Part shown: positions 33,675-42,003 of the stretch, piece by piece
Position numbering within the stretch: the first letter of the stretch is position 1
Layout: every line of letters starts with the position of its first letter
Assembly: GCF_000701465.1 (NCBI RefSeq)
Contig: NZ_JNIY01000003.1
Span: 124,001-188,000, forward strand
Origin: Paraoerskovia marina DSM 21750
GTDB taxonomy: Bacteria; Actinomycetota; Actinomycetes; Actinomycetales; Cellulomonadaceae
DNA: 64,000 bases
Reading direction: 5' to 3'
Made by a program: the position numbers and the translations under genes
The notes under the pieces: model-generated
Told to the model about the DNA's origin: nothing
The model's input: the letters and a program-made list of their open reading frames with translations, nothing else
Databases searched by the model: none

Positions 33675-34805
33675 TCAGAGGTTGCGCGACCCGAGCCACG
33701 GCTCCAGGAGGTCGCGCTCGCCCAGCCAGGCAGCGCCGCCGTCGGCCATCTCGATGCCGGTGGTCAGAGCCTCGCCGAACGCGTCGAGAATCCGGTCCCG
33801 CGTGTGCCGTGACTCCGCCCGTTCACCGGCCCCGACGACGAGGATGCGGGTCACGGGGCTGTGGCTTCCCGCGACCTCGGCCCAGGACCCGAGGTCGGCG
33901 ACGCAGAGCGCCCCGCCGGCACCGTCCCACAGGCAGAGCGAGTCGGGTCGGTCGGGGACGTGGAACACCCCGCGGCTGCGGACGGGGCCCGTGCCCAGGT
34001 GCTCGATGTGCTCGAGCAGCCGCCCGGGGTGGAACGGTCGCTCGGAGCTGAGCAGCAGGCTCCAGCTTCGATCATTCGGGTCAGTTCCGCTGCGGTGCGG
34101 GTTGCGGGCGCCGAGCGGGTGCGCCCGCCGTTCGGCCGCGACCGTGTCGTGCCGGCACGCCGAGAGGTCCTCGACCCCGAGCTCGTGCAGTCCGTGCAGC
34201 CGTCGGCTGTCGCGTGCCCGGAGCCTGTCCACCAGGCCGGCACCCGTAGCGTCCTCGCCGACCGTCACCACCACGTCGACCTGCTCGAGCTGGGCGGCGA
34301 GGGCCTCGCCGAGCGGGCGCTCGTCGTCCGGGGTGAGGGCGACGCCCCGCTCGTCGACCAGGTCGTCGCCCAGCAGGTCCGCCTCGAGCGTGTCGAGGTC
34401 GACGAGGGCCACCGTGGCCGTGAGGCGCAGTCCCTCGAGCGCCTCTCCGGCGCGGACGTGCGTGGCCAGGGCCCGGGAGGCGGGGAGGGGCTCGGCGCTG
34501 ACGGGGAGTGCGAGGACGAGGGCACTCCACCGGCCGGTCGCGGCGAGTCGAGCGAGCGCAGGGACGGCGTCCTCGCGCACGCTGCACGAGACACACGCGT
34601 GCTCGAGCTCGGCGGTGGCGTCCTCGACGACCCCGGAGGCGTCGAGGACGACGCGGCGCATGGTGTGCCCGTCCGCCGCCAGGTCGTGGCGGAGGACCGC
34701 GACGTCGGGCGAGCCGAGCGTCAGCGCGACGGTCGCGGTGTCGCGGAGCACGGGATCGACGGTCACGAGCACGCTGAGCTCGACGGCAGACGGGTGGGGG
34801 TGCAC
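33675..34805 (-). CDS. mrf: MRF-type COG0523/CobW-like zinc-stress protein
   Basis: A 376-residue COG0523 relative with the metal-site motif CVSCSVRED, the SAEPLP segment and a C-terminal CobW domain (about 245-350). The normal P-loop GxxGxGKT is replaced by [15 protein letters not shown], so GTP binding by the usual route is doubtful. This matches what I recall of MRF, the mycobacterial protein that recruits the hibernation factor Mpy to zinc-free ribosomes. It is divergent from a zinc-free ribosomal protein operon with Zur-like boxes between. GTG 34805 follows AGGAGG. Confidence 0.82.
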   Translation of the reverse strand: MHPHPSAVELSVLVTVDPVLRDTATVALTLGSPDVAVLRHDLAADGHTMRRVVLDASGVVEDATAELEHACVSCSVREDAVPALARLAATGRWSALVLALPVSAEPLPASRALATHVRAGEALEGLRLTATVALVDLDTLEADLLGDDLVDERGVALTPDDERPLGEALAAQLEQVDVVVTVGEDATGAGLVDRLRARDSRRLHGLHELGVEDLSACRHDTVAAERRAHPLGARNPHRSGTDPNDRSWSLLLSSERPFHPGRLLEHIEHLGTGPVRSRGVFHVPDRPDSLCLWDGAGGALCVADLGSWAEVAGSHSPVTRILVVGAGERAESRHTRDRILDAFGEALTTGIEMADGGAAWLGERDLLEPWLGSRNL

Positions 34806-34819
34806 AGGGCCTCCTGGTT

Positions 34820-34832
34820 GATAATGATTCTC
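34820..34832. promoter_or_regulatory. Zur-like box 1
   Basis: GATAATGATTCTC is a near-palindrome resembling actinobacterial Zur sites. It lies close to the mrf start and should repress mrf when zinc is plentiful. Confidence 0.7.
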
Positions 34833-34857
34833 GTTTCTGTAACACTCTACCCCGAAA

Positions 34858-34872
34858 TGAGAACGCTTCTCA
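34858..34872. promoter_or_regulatory. Zur-like box 2
   Basis: TGAGAA-CGC-TTCTCA is a perfect 15-bp palindrome of the same class, 33 bases before the rpmB start codon. With box 1 it gives each divergent unit its own site. Confidence 0.75.
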
Positions 34873-34904
34873 ATCATCGCCCGTCGCGGGCGGAAAGGAA
34901 GGTC

Positions 34905-35141
34905 ATGTCCGCCCGTTGCCAGGTACTCGGCACCGCCCCCGGGTTCGGCCACTCGATCTCGCACTCCCACGTGCGGACCAAGCGGCGCTTCAACCCGAAC
35001 ATCCAGAAGAAGAGGTACTGGGTGCCCACGCTCGGCCGCACGGTGACGCTGCGGGTCAGCACCCGCGGGATCAAGACGATCGACCGGGACGGGATCGACG
35101 TCGTCGTCGCCCGGATCCGTGCCCGAGGGGAGAAGGTCTGA
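34905..35141 (+). CDS. rpmB: Ribosomal protein L28, zinc-independent paralogue
   Basis: A 78-residue L28 ([20 protein letters not shown], then [15 protein letters not shown]). The CxxC pairs of the zinc form are absent; only one Cys remains near the start. In zinc starvation such paralogues replace the zinc-bearing protein and free its metal. AAGGAAGG precedes ATG 34905. It is the first gene of a six-gene unit under a Zur-like box. Confidence 0.93.
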   Translation: MSARCQVLGTAPGFGHSISHSHVRTKRRFNPNIQKKRYWVPTLGRTVTLRVSTRGIKTIDRDGIDVVVARIRARGEKV

Positions 35142-35308
35142 TGGCCTCCCGGACCGAGCTCCGCCCGATCATCCGGCTCGTCTCCACCGCCGGGACGGGC
35201 TTCACCTACGTCACGCGCAAGAACCGGCGCACCACCCCCGACCGCATGGTGCTGCGCAAGTACGACCCCGTCGTACGCCGGCACGTCGACTTCAAGGAGT
35301 CCCGCTGA
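35141..35308 (+). CDS. rpmG: Ribosomal protein L33, zinc-independent paralogue
   Basis: A 55-residue L33 ([20 protein letters not shown], then [20 protein letters not shown]). None of the four zinc cysteines of the zinc form is present. It shares one base with the end of rpmB and one with the start of rpsN, so the three are translated together. Confidence 0.93.
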   Translation: MASRTELRPIIRLVSTAGTGFTYVTRKNRRTTPDRMVLRKYDPVVRRHVDFKESR

Positions 35309-35613
35309 TGGCCAAGACCTCCAAGATCACCGCCGACGAGCGCCGCCGCCAGCTCGTCGCTCGCTACGCCGAGCGTCGCGCAGAGCTCAAGCGCGTCGTC
35401 TCCGCCCCGACGAGCACGCCGGAGGAGCGGCACGCCGCCGTCGTCGAGCTGCAGCGCCAGCCCCGCGACGCGAGCCGGACGCGCGTCCGCAACCGCGACG
35501 TCGTCGACGGTCGCCCGCGCGGGTACGTCGGCGCGTTCGGCCTCTCGCGCATCCGTCTGCTGGAGATGGCCCACCGCGGCGAGCTGCCCGGCGTGACCAA
35601 GTCCAGTTGGTAG
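35308..35613 (+). CDS. rpsN: Ribosomal protein S14, zinc-independent long form
   Basis: A 101-residue S14 with the conserved C-terminal half ([20 protein letters not shown], then [21 protein letters not shown] in part). It is the long form without the CxxC zinc site found in the short zinc type. It follows rpmG with a one-base overlap. Confidence 0.94.
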   Translation: MAKTSKITADERRRQLVARYAERRAELKRVVSAPTSTPEERHAAVVELQRQPRDASRTRVRNRDVVDGRPRGYVGAFGLSRIRLLEMAHRGELPGVTKSSW

Positions 35614-35629
35614 ACCTGAGGAGAACCGT

Positions 35630-35926
35630 ATGAAGAAGAGCATCCACCCCGAGTACGGACCCGTCGTCTTCCGCGACGCGAGCGCCGGCGTCGCGTTCCT
35701 GACGCGGTCGACGCTCGCCGGGCGAACGGCGTCCGGTCCGGACCGTCCGCTCGCCACGGTCGAGTGGGAGGACGGGCGCACCTACCCCGTCGTCGACGTC
35801 GACGTGTCCAGCGCCAGCCACCCCTTCTGGACCGGCGCGAACCGTGTCGTCGACACCGCCGGCCGGGTCGAGAAGTTCCACCGCCGGTACGGGACCGGCC
35901 CCGCGACGTCGGGCGCGGCCCGGTGA
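35630..35926 (+). CDS. rpmE2: Ribosomal protein L31 type B, zinc-independent
   Basis: A 98-residue type B L31 ([20 protein letters not shown], then [20 protein letters not shown] and FHRRYG). It lacks the zinc-binding cysteines of type A. TGAGGAGAA lies just upstream of ATG 35630. It overlaps rpmJ by four bases. Confidence 0.94.
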   Translation: MKKSIHPEYGPVVFRDASAGVAFLTRSTLAGRTASGPDRPLATVEWEDGRTYPVVDVDVSSASHPFWTGANRVVDTAGRVEKFHRRYGTGPATSGAAR

Positions 35927-36045
35927 AGGTCCGCGCGTCCCTGCGCTCTCTGAAGAACAAGCCCGGCGCGAAGGTCGTGCGGCGCCGGGGCAAGACCTAC
36001 GTCATCAACAGGCAGAACCCGCGCTGGAAGGCGCGGCAGGGCTGA
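35923..36045 (+). CDS. rpmJ: Ribosomal protein L36, zinc-independent type
   Basis: A 40-residue L36 of the cysteine-free (YkgO-like) type: [20 protein letters not shown], then [18 protein letters not shown]. The usual L36 zinc ligands are missing. GTG 35923 overlaps the rpmE2 stop (GTGA). Confidence 0.93.
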   Translation: MKVRASLRSLKNKPGAKVVRRRGKTYVINRQNPRWKARQG

Positions 36046-36058
36046 GGAGGCCGACACC

Positions 36059-36226
36059 ATGGCAGTTCCCAAGCGCAAGAAGTCCCGGTCGCGGACCCGG
36101 AGCCGACGGGCGCAGTGGAGGGCAGACGTCCCCGCGCTCGTCCCGGTGAGCGTTGACGGGGAGCGGGTGCTCGTCCCGCCGCACCTCGTCCGCGCCGTCA
36201 GGGACGGCATGATCGACCTGCGCTGA
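36059..36226 (+). CDS. rpmF: Ribosomal protein L32, zinc-independent form
   Basis: A 55-residue protein that is easy to miss because of its length. It opens with [20 protein letters not shown], the standard L32 start, but has no cysteine where zinc-type L32 carries its ribbon. GAGGAGG at 36044-36050 precedes ATG 36059. It closes the zinc-starvation ribosomal operon. Confidence 0.92.
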   Translation: MAVPKRKKSRSRTRSRRAQWRADVPALVPVSVDGERVLVPPHLVRAVRDGMIDLR

Positions 36227-36251
36227 CGACGACGGTGGCGGTCCGGGGCGG

Positions 36252-36548
36252 TCAGACGTCCCGGATCGTCAGGGTGACGTGCGCCGTCGCCCCCTCGTCG
36301 AGCTCCTCGGCGGTCCGGACGGCCTTCTTCAGGGGCAGGAGGTAGCAACCGCTGGCGCTGTCCGGGAAGAGCGACGTCTCCCAGCGGGAGGCTCCGACCT
36401 CGACGCGGACCCGGACGGACCCGAACCCCTTCGGCGGCAGCGGGAGCGAGCGGATCGCGTCCGTCACGTCCTCGGGAACGGTGGCGAAGTACCAGGCCTG
36501 GTCCGGCTTCCACCGGAAGACCGCGGACGCAAACGTGAAGTGCACCAT
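36252..36548 (-). CDS. DUF1905 domain protein
   Basis: A 98-residue protein with the DUF1905 pattern: FRWKPDQAWYFATVPEDV, then GFGSVRVRVEVGASRWETSL and the end GCYLLPLKKAVR. DUF1905 proteins are small beta-barrel-like proteins of unknown function, often fused to YdeI-type domains. The start at 36548 lies 6 bases after TAGCGT (complement of 36555-36560), so it has its own leaderless-type promoter despite lying just behind the MFS gene. Confidence 0.85.
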   Translation of the reverse strand: MVHFTFASAVFRWKPDQAWYFATVPEDVTDAIRSLPLPPKGFGSVRVRVEVGASRWETSLFPDSASGCYLLPLKKAVRTAEELDEGATAHVTLTIRDV

Positions 36549-36557
36549 GCCGCGACG

Positions 36558-38216
36558 CTAGTGCGGCGACGTCGGCGGCGCCTCTCCGCCCTCGACCGTC
36601 GTCCGGTCCCCCGCGGAGCCCTGGCCAGGGTCCGTCTCCCCGTCCTCCTCGCGACGCCCCAGCGAGAGGGTCGCGAGCAGGCCGAGGACGAGGAACCCTG
36701 ACGCGGCCCACGCCGAGTACTGGGTGCCCCGCGTCAGGGACTCGCGGGCGTCGTCGGCGACGTCGGCCGTCGCGGGGTCGGCCGCGAGTCCGGCGATCGC
36801 CCCGCCGGAGCTGTCGACGACGGCGCTGACCACCTCGTCCCGTTGAGCCGCCGGCACGCCCTGGTCGGCGAGGCGTGCGTCGAGGTCCGCGGACGTCCCG
36901 GCGAACAGCACCGTCCCGAGGATCGCGATTCCGAGCGCCGAGCCGATCTGTCGCGACGTCGACTGGGTCCCCGAGGCGGCGCCGGACTCCTCCACCGGGA
37001 CGTCCTGCAGGACGACACCGGTCAGCTGCGCCGTCGCGAGACCGACGCCGAACCCGTACACGAAGAGGAACGGCACCACGGTCGTCCACGTGGACTCGGG
37101 CGTGATCGCGAACCCCAGCCCGCCGACACCGACGATCTCTGCCGCGATGCCGACCCGGACGGTCGCCACCGCGCCGATCCGCTGCGTCAGAGCCTGGGCC
37201 GCGCCGCTCGCCACGAACGACCCGCCCGCGAGCGCGACGAGCACCCAGCCGGTCTGCAGCGCGTCGTAGCCGAGCACGTTCTGCAGCCAGATCGGCAGCG
37301 AGAGCAGGAGGCCGAACTCGCCGAGCGAGACCACGAGCGCCGCCACGTTGCCGTTGCGGAACGACGTGATGGTGAAGAGCTCGAACGGGATCAGGGTCGG
37401 CAGGCCGCGGGCCTCGCGCCGTCGTCCACGACGCACGAACGCCGCGGCCGAGAGTACCGAGACGGCCAGCGAGACCGGCACGGGGGAGAGGGCGAACGGC
37501 CACCAGTCGGCGGCTCCGTCGAGAGTCGTCCACCAGCCGAGGGAGCGCCCCTCGATGAGGCCGAAGACCAGCGTGCCGAACGTCACGACGGACAGCGCGG
37601 CCGAGACCAGGTCGGTGCGTCGCGCGCCCTCGGACCGGGACTCGTCGACCCACAGGAGCGCACCGACGACCATGAGCACTGCGATCGGGGGGTTGATGCC
37701 GAACGCCCAGCGCCAGGAGAAGGAGTCCGTGAGCCAACCGCCGAGCAGCGGGCCGAGGGCCGCCATCCCGCCGATCGTCGATCCCCAGACGGCAAAGGCG
37801 ATGCCGCGCTCGCGGCCGCGGAACGTCGCGTTGATGATCGACAGCGTCGTCGGCAGGATCATCGCGCCGCCGAGTCCCTGCAGGAGTCGGGCGCCGATCA
37901 GCGCCGCACCGCTGGGCGCGAGCGCCGCGAGCAGCGAGGCGGCGGCGAAGGTGACGATCCCGATCAGCATCGTGCGACGTCGGCCCCACCGGTCGGCGGC
38001 GACGCCGAACACGAGCAGGAGCGACGCGAAGACGAGCGTGTACGACTCCTGGACCCACTGGACCTGGGTCGAGTCGATGCCGAGGTCGGCGACGATCGAG
38101 GGGATCGCGACGTTGACGATGGTCGCGTCGACGATGATGAGGGAGACCGCGACGGACACCACGGCGAGGGCGAGCCACCGCCGTCGGTCGCCACCGCGTG
38201 CCGGTGAAGACGTCAT
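36558..38216 (-). CDS. MFS exporter, DHA2 family, adjoining the acr3-arsC locus
   Basis: A 552-residue 14-helix exporter: VDATIVNVAIPSIVADLG, ADRWGRRRTMLIG, GARLLQGLGGAMILP and WGSTIGGMAALGPLLGG. A large loop precedes the last helix. It resembles the transporter at 20156-21802 along its full length. It follows arsC by 30 bases on the same strand and could be read with it. It also has a TACGGT box 6 bases before its start at 38216, so separate transcription is likely too. Its place beside a second arsenic locus suggests metalloid export, but drug export is possible. Confidence 0.88.
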   Translation of the reverse strand: MTSSPARGGDRRRWLALAVVSVAVSLIIVDATIVNVAIPSIVADLGIDSTQVQWVQESYTLVFASLLLVFGVAADRWGRRRTMLIGIVTFAAASLLAALAPSGAALIGARLLQGLGGAMILPTTLSIINATFRGRERGIAFAVWGSTIGGMAALGPLLGGWLTDSFSWRWAFGINPPIAVLMVVGALLWVDESRSEGARRTDLVSAALSVVTFGTLVFGLIEGRSLGWWTTLDGAADWWPFALSPVPVSLAVSVLSAAAFVRRGRRREARGLPTLIPFELFTITSFRNGNVAALVVSLGEFGLLLSLPIWLQNVLGYDALQTGWVLVALAGGSFVASGAAQALTQRIGAVATVRVGIAAEIVGVGGLGFAITPESTWTTVVPFLFVYGFGVGLATAQLTGVVLQDVPVEESGAASGTQSTSRQIGSALGIAILGTVLFAGTSADLDARLADQGVPAAQRDEVVSAVVDSSGGAIAGLAADPATADVADDARESLTRGTQYSAWAASGFLVLGLLATLSLGRREEDGETDPGQGSAGDRTTVEGGEAPPTSPH

Positions 38217-38246
38217 GACTTCACCGTACGCGATGACGACACCGCG

Positions 38247-38684
38247 TCAGTTCGCCTGCGCGGTGACGGGCGTCACGCCCAGCTGCTCGATCAGGGCGAG
38301 GACGCGGCCGCGGATCTCGTCGCGGATCGGGCGGACGGCCTCGATCCCCTGACCGGCCGGGTCCTCGAGCGCCCAGTCCTCGTAGCGCTTGCCGGGGAAG
38401 ACGGGGCAGACGTCGCCGCAGCCCATGGTGATGACGGCGTCGGACGCCTGGACGGCGTCGGTGGTCAGCACCTTCGGCTGCTCGTCACGAATGTCGATGC
38501 CGACCTCCAGCATCGCCTCGACGGCGGTCGGGTTGATCTGGTCGGCGGGCATGGAGCCTGCGGAGCGTACCTCGACGGCGCCGCCGGAGAGCGCGCGGAG
38601 GAAGCCCGCGGCCATCTGGGAGCGGCCGGCGTTGTGGACGCAGACGAAGAGTGCGGACGGTCGGTTCTGGGCGTTCGCGGTCAT
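38247..38684 (-). CDS. arsC: Arsenate reductase ArsC, low-molecular-weight phosphatase fold
   Basis: A 145-residue reductase converting arsenate to arsenite. It has the phosphatase-like loop FVCVHNAGRSQ with nucleophile Cys15, and the relay region MGCGDVCPVFPGKRYEDW with Cys89 and Cys93. The start at 38684 follows GGAG at correct spacing; the in-frame ATG at 38711 lacks one. It lies downstream of acr3 and the ArsR-ArsC fusion on the same strand. The fusion gene carries a second reductase domain. Confidence 0.92.
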   Translation of the reverse strand: MTANAQNRPSALFVCVHNAGRSQMAAGFLRALSGGAVEVRSAGSMPADQINPTAVEAMLEVGIDIRDEQPKVLTTDAVQASDAVITMGCGDVCPVFPGKRYEDWALEDPAGQGIEAVRPIRDEIRGRVLALIEQLGVTPVTAQAN

Positions 38685-38730
38685 GTGTGTTCTCCGTGGG
38701 GTCGGTTCCAACAGGGTCGGGAGTGCGTGG

Positions 38731-39732
38731 TCAGGCGGTGAAGTCGGGCAGGAGGTCGGCCAGCAGCGCGCGGACGTGACCGTCGATCTCGTCGCGGATG
38801 GCCTCGACGCCCGCGGGTGACGCCAGTGCGGGGTCGCCGACGGCCCAGTCCTCGTACCGCTTGCCCGGCAGGACGGGGCAGACGTCGCCGCAGCCCATGG
38901 TGACGACGACGTCGGACGCGCGGACGGCGTCGTCGGTCAGCGGCTTCGGGAAGGGTGCGTCGGCGTCGAGCGCCTCCAGCGGGGGTCGGACGCCCGTGTG
39001 GACGTCGCTCGCGGGGGTGGAGCCCGCGGACCGCACGACGACCCGGTCGCCGACGTAGTGCCGGACGAGCGCCGCGGCGAGCTGCGAGCGTCCCGCGTTG
39101 GCGACGCACAGGAACAGGACCTGCGGGCGGGTGTCCGTCGCGGCCTCGGTGCGCTCCACGTCGGCGACGCGCTGCCGGGCGAACCGCTCGGTCAGCGTCA
39201 GCAGGTGCACCGAGATGCGGGCGGTGCGCGCGAGCGCCGTGTAGGACTCGCGGACGATCCGGCGCGCGGTGTCGGCGTCGACGTGCTCGTACGTCTCTGC
39301 GAGCTGGTCGGCCAGCGCGGTGAGCGCGGTGTCGGTGTCCGTGAGCCCCGTCATGGTGCGTGCCGGGGCCTGGCCGGCGAGCGCGGCCGGTGCGAACGAG
39401 TCGAGGAGCGTGCTGACGGCGCCGCGGTACTCGCTGTTGATCCGGTACCAGACCCAGGTCCCGCGTCGCTCCGAGGTCAGCACACCGACGTCGCGCATCA
39501 CCTTGAGGTGGTGGGACACCGTGGGCTGGGAGACGTCGGTCAGGGCGCTGAGGTCGCAGACGCACGCCTCGCCCGACGGGGTGGTCGCGATGAACGACAG
39601 GATCCGCAGTCGGAGGGGGTCGGCGAGCGCCTTGAGCGTGGTGGCGACCACGGCGGCGACGTCGGTGCCGATGGCGTGGGAGTCGGTCTGCGGCGTGCAG
39701 GCCTCGGCGGGCTCGGTGGTTTCGGTGGTCAT
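38731..39732 (-). CDS. ArsR repressor fused to an ArsC arsenate reductase
   Basis: A 333-residue three-part protein. Residues 20-110 form an ArsR winged helix (LKALADPLRLRILSFI, SQPTVSHHLKVMRDVG) with sensor cysteines Cys12, Cys57 and Cys59. Residues about 130-190 form a helical bundle (TDTALTALADQLAETYEHV, then RRIVRESYTALARTARI) found in front of many actinobacterial phosphatase-fold reductases. Residues 203-333 are ArsC with Cys209, Cys281 and Cys285. Sensing and reduction are thus in one chain. AAGGA precedes the start at 39732, which overlaps the acr3 stop. Confidence 0.92.
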   Translation of the reverse strand: MTTETTEPAEACTPQTDSHAIGTDVAAVVATTLKALADPLRLRILSFIATTPSGEACVCDLSALTDVSQPTVSHHLKVMRDVGVLTSERRGTWVWYRINSEYRGAVSTLLDSFAPAALAGQAPARTMTGLTDTDTALTALADQLAETYEHVDADTARRIVRESYTALARTARISVHLLTLTERFARQRVADVERTEAATDTRPQVLFLCVANAGRSQLAAALVRHYVGDRVVVRSAGSTPASDVHTGVRPPLEALDADAPFPKPLTDDAVRASDVVVTMGCGDVCPVLPGKRYEDWAVGDPALASPAGVEAIRDEIDGHVRALLADLLPDFTA

Positions 39733-40859
39733 GACCGGTCCTTCGTCGGGATGGAGGCTGCTGGTGACGTGCTGCTGTCCGGTTCGACGACGGGCTGTGC
39801 GTACGGGTCGACGCCGAACCAGCGCGGTGCGAGCCAGAGGCTCACGTAGACGAGGCCGACGAGCACCGGGACCTCGATCAGCGGTCCGACGACGCCGGCG
39901 AGCGCCTCGCCGGACGTGGCGCCGAAGGTCCCGATCGCCACGGCGATCGCGAGCTCGAAGTTGTTGCCGGCGGCGGTGAACGCGAGCGTCGTGGTCCGGG
40001 CGTACCCGAGGCCGAGGATCTTCCCGGTGACCATGCCGATGCCCCACATGATCGCGAAGTAGCACAGCAGGGGCAGCGCGATCCGGGCGACGTCCGTCGG
40101 GTTCGAGGTCACGGCCTCGCCCTGGAGGGCGAAGAGCAGGACGATCGTGAACAGCAGCCCGTACAGGGCCCACGGGCCGATCTTCGGCAGGAACGTCTCC
40201 TCGTACCACTCGCGACCCTTGGCGCGCTCGCCGATCCGGCGCGAGAGGAATCCCGCGATCAGCGGTATCCCGAGGAACACGAGGACGTTGAGCGCGATCT
40301 CACCCATGGAGATGTCGAGCCCGGCCGTGTCGAGGCCCAGCCAGCCGGGCAGCACGGTGAGGTAGAAGTATCCCAGGACCGAGAAGGCGAAGACCTGGAA
40401 GACCGAGTTGATGGCGACGAGGATGGCGGCGGCCTCGCGGTCGCCGCAGGCGAGGTCGTTCCAGATCACGACCATCGCGATGCACCGTGCCAGGCCCACG
40501 ATGATCAGGCCGGTGCGGTACTCCGGCAGGTCGGGCAGGAACAGCCAGGCGAGCGTGAACATCAGCGCGGGGCCGACCACCCAGTTGAGGACGAGCGAGC
40601 TGGTCAAGAGCTTCTTGTCCCCGGTGACCGAGGCGACCTTGTCGTACCGCACCTTCGCGAGGACGGGGTACATCATGATCAGCAGGCCGAGCGCGATGGG
40701 GATCGAGATCCCGCCGACCTCCATGGCCGCGAGCGCGTCCGAGAGGCCCGGGATGAAGCGGCCGATCAGGATGCCGCCGACCATCGCGAGGCCGATCCAG
40801 AGCGGGAGCCAGCGGTCGAGGGTCGAGAGATGGGGGCGCTGCGCCTGCTGTATTGACAT
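39729..40859 (-). CDS. acr3: Arsenite efflux transporter Acr3
   Basis: A 376-residue, ten-helix transporter. The conserved Cys in VGLARCIAMVVIWNDLACGD and the FTAAGNNFELAIAVA segment identify Acr3 rather than ArsB. It expels As(III) made by the two ArsC activities encoded downstream. It is first in the operon. The start at 40859 lies about 7 bases after a CAATAT box, so the mRNA may begin at the start codon. Direct TATTGAC repeats cover this promoter. Confidence 0.94.
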   Translation of the reverse strand: MSIQQAQRPHLSTLDRWLPLWIGLAMVGGILIGRFIPGLSDALAAMEVGGISIPIALGLLIMMYPVLAKVRYDKVASVTGDKKLLTSSLVLNWVVGPALMFTLAWLFLPDLPEYRTGLIIVGLARCIAMVVIWNDLACGDREAAAILVAINSVFQVFAFSVLGYFYLTVLPGWLGLDTAGLDISMGEIALNVLVFLGIPLIAGFLSRRIGERAKGREWYEETFLPKIGPWALYGLLFTIVLLFALQGEAVTSNPTDVARIALPLLCYFAIMWGIGMVTGKILGLGYARTTTLAFTAAGNNFELAIAVAIGTFGATSGEALAGVVGPLIEVPVLVGLVYVSLWLAPRWFGVDPYAQPVVEPDSSTSPAASIPTKDRS

Positions 40860-40894
40860 ACTTCTATATTGACGGATCTCGATTCAAGGGTCAA
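40851..40894 (-). promoter_or_regulatory. acr3 promoter with TATTGAC direct repeats
   Basis: On the minus strand, TTGACC (complement of 40889-40894) and CAATAT (complement of 40866-40871) are 17 bases apart, placing the start of transcription at or next to the acr3 ATG. TATTGAC occurs on the plus strand at 40851-40857 and 40867-40873, 16 bases apart, overlapping the -10 box and start codon. This is a likely site for the ArsR domain encoded downstream. Confidence 0.6.
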
Positions 40895-40935
40895 GCGAGC
40901 GGGCCACCTGTGCGAGAACGTCCTAGCCTCGTCCC

Positions 40936-41931
40936 ATGACGAACCTCGAGGCGCGCCCGGACACCGAGACCTGCGCGGCCGGCTCGCACCCGCTCGGGGT
41001 CGAGATCCTGGCCGCCCGGGAGGTTCCCCTCGGAGGCCCTCGCGCGATGACCGTCCGGCGAACCATCCCGCAGCGCCGACGCTCGCTCGTCGGTGCCTGG
41101 TGCTTCGCCGACCACTACGGGCCCGACGACGTCTCCCGCTCCGCCGGGATGCAGGTTCCCCCGCACCCGCACACGGGGCTGCAGACGGTCACCTGGCTCT
41201 TCGAGGGCGAGATCGAGCACCGGGACTCCCTCGGCTCGCTCCAGCGCGTCCGGCCCGGCGAGCTCAACCTCATGACGGCCGGATTCGGGATCTCGCACTC
41301 CGAGGCCTCGCCCGCCACCCGGCCGGACACCCTGCACGGTGTCCAGCTGTGGACGGCGCTGCCCGGGCACGCGCTCGACGTCGGCCCGTCGTTCGAGCAC
41401 CACGCAGATCTCCCGGCCGCCGAGGTCGACGGCGCTCGCGTCCAGGTCATGATCGGCAGCCTCGGCGTCCGCGGGCAGCGCCTCACCTCCGCGGCGACCG
41501 CGTTCACCCCGCTCGTCGGTGCGCAGATCGACCTCGCACCCGGCGCGACGGTGGACCTCGAGGTCGACGGCGACCACGAGCACGGACTCCTCGTCGACGC
41601 AGGCGACGCCGGCGTGGCCGGGACCGCCGTGCCCGTCGGTGCACTCGGGTACGTGGCGCCCGGGCATCCCACGCTGCGGGTGACGGCCGGCCCCGACGCG
41701 CCGGTACGCGCCGTGCTGATCGGCGGAGAGCCGTTCGACGAGGAGATCGTCATGTGGTGGAACTTTGTCGGCCGCTCGCACGAGGACGTCGCCCGGGCGC
41801 GCGCGGACTGGGAGCGGGGCGGCCCCGACGGGCGATTCGGGCACGTCGAGGGATTCCCGGCCCCCGCCCTGCCCGCGCCGCCGATCCCGGACGTCCGTCT
41901 GCGGCCCCGACGGAGACCGTCCACCCCCTGA
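40936..41931 (+). CDS. Pirin-family bicupin protein
   Basis: A 331-residue pirin with the iron-binding motif VPPHPHTGLQTVTWLFEG, the HRDSLGS segment and the conserved AGFGISHSE. Bacterial pirins are iron-dependent, some with quercetinase activity, others modulating central enzymes. The role here is unknown. ATG 40936 lies 6 bases after TAGCCT (40924-40929) with no ribosome-binding site. It is divergent from acr3. Confidence 0.9.
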   Translation: MTNLEARPDTETCAAGSHPLGVEILAAREVPLGGPRAMTVRRTIPQRRRSLVGAWCFADHYGPDDVSRSAGMQVPPHPHTGLQTVTWLFEGEIEHRDSLGSLQRVRPGELNLMTAGFGISHSEASPATRPDTLHGVQLWTALPGHALDVGPSFEHHADLPAAEVDGARVQVMIGSLGVRGQRLTSAATAFTPLVGAQIDLAPGATVDLEVDGDHEHGLLVDAGDAGVAGTAVPVGALGYVAPGHPTLRVTAGPDAPVRAVLIGGEPFDEEIVMWWNFVGRSHEDVARARADWERGGPDGRFGHVEGFPAPALPAPPIPDVRLRPRRRPSTP

Positions 41932-41948
41932 CCCTCGTCCGGTCAGGG
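41926..41948 (+). terminator. Terminator overlapping the pirin stop codon
   Basis: CCCTGACC (41926-41933) pairs perfectly with GGTCAGGG (41941-41948) around a 7-base loop and is followed by TT. The stem includes the pirin stop codon. Confidence 0.65.
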
Positions 41949-42003
41949 TTAGGCTTTCGTGGCGGTGGGCGCACGGCTCGCCGCACGACGTGCGGAGGTC
42001 CGG

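Noticed and set aside
33675-34805. Frameshift or decay explaining the missing P-loop in the CobW-like gene
   Set aside because: The frame is intact, the start has a strong ribosome-binding site, and MRF-type homologues as I recall them also lack a standard P-loop, so this looks like a family trait.
38684-38711. Longer arsC start at ATG 38711
   Set aside because: It has no ribosome-binding site, while ATG 38684 has GGAG at good spacing and matches the usual ArsC start.
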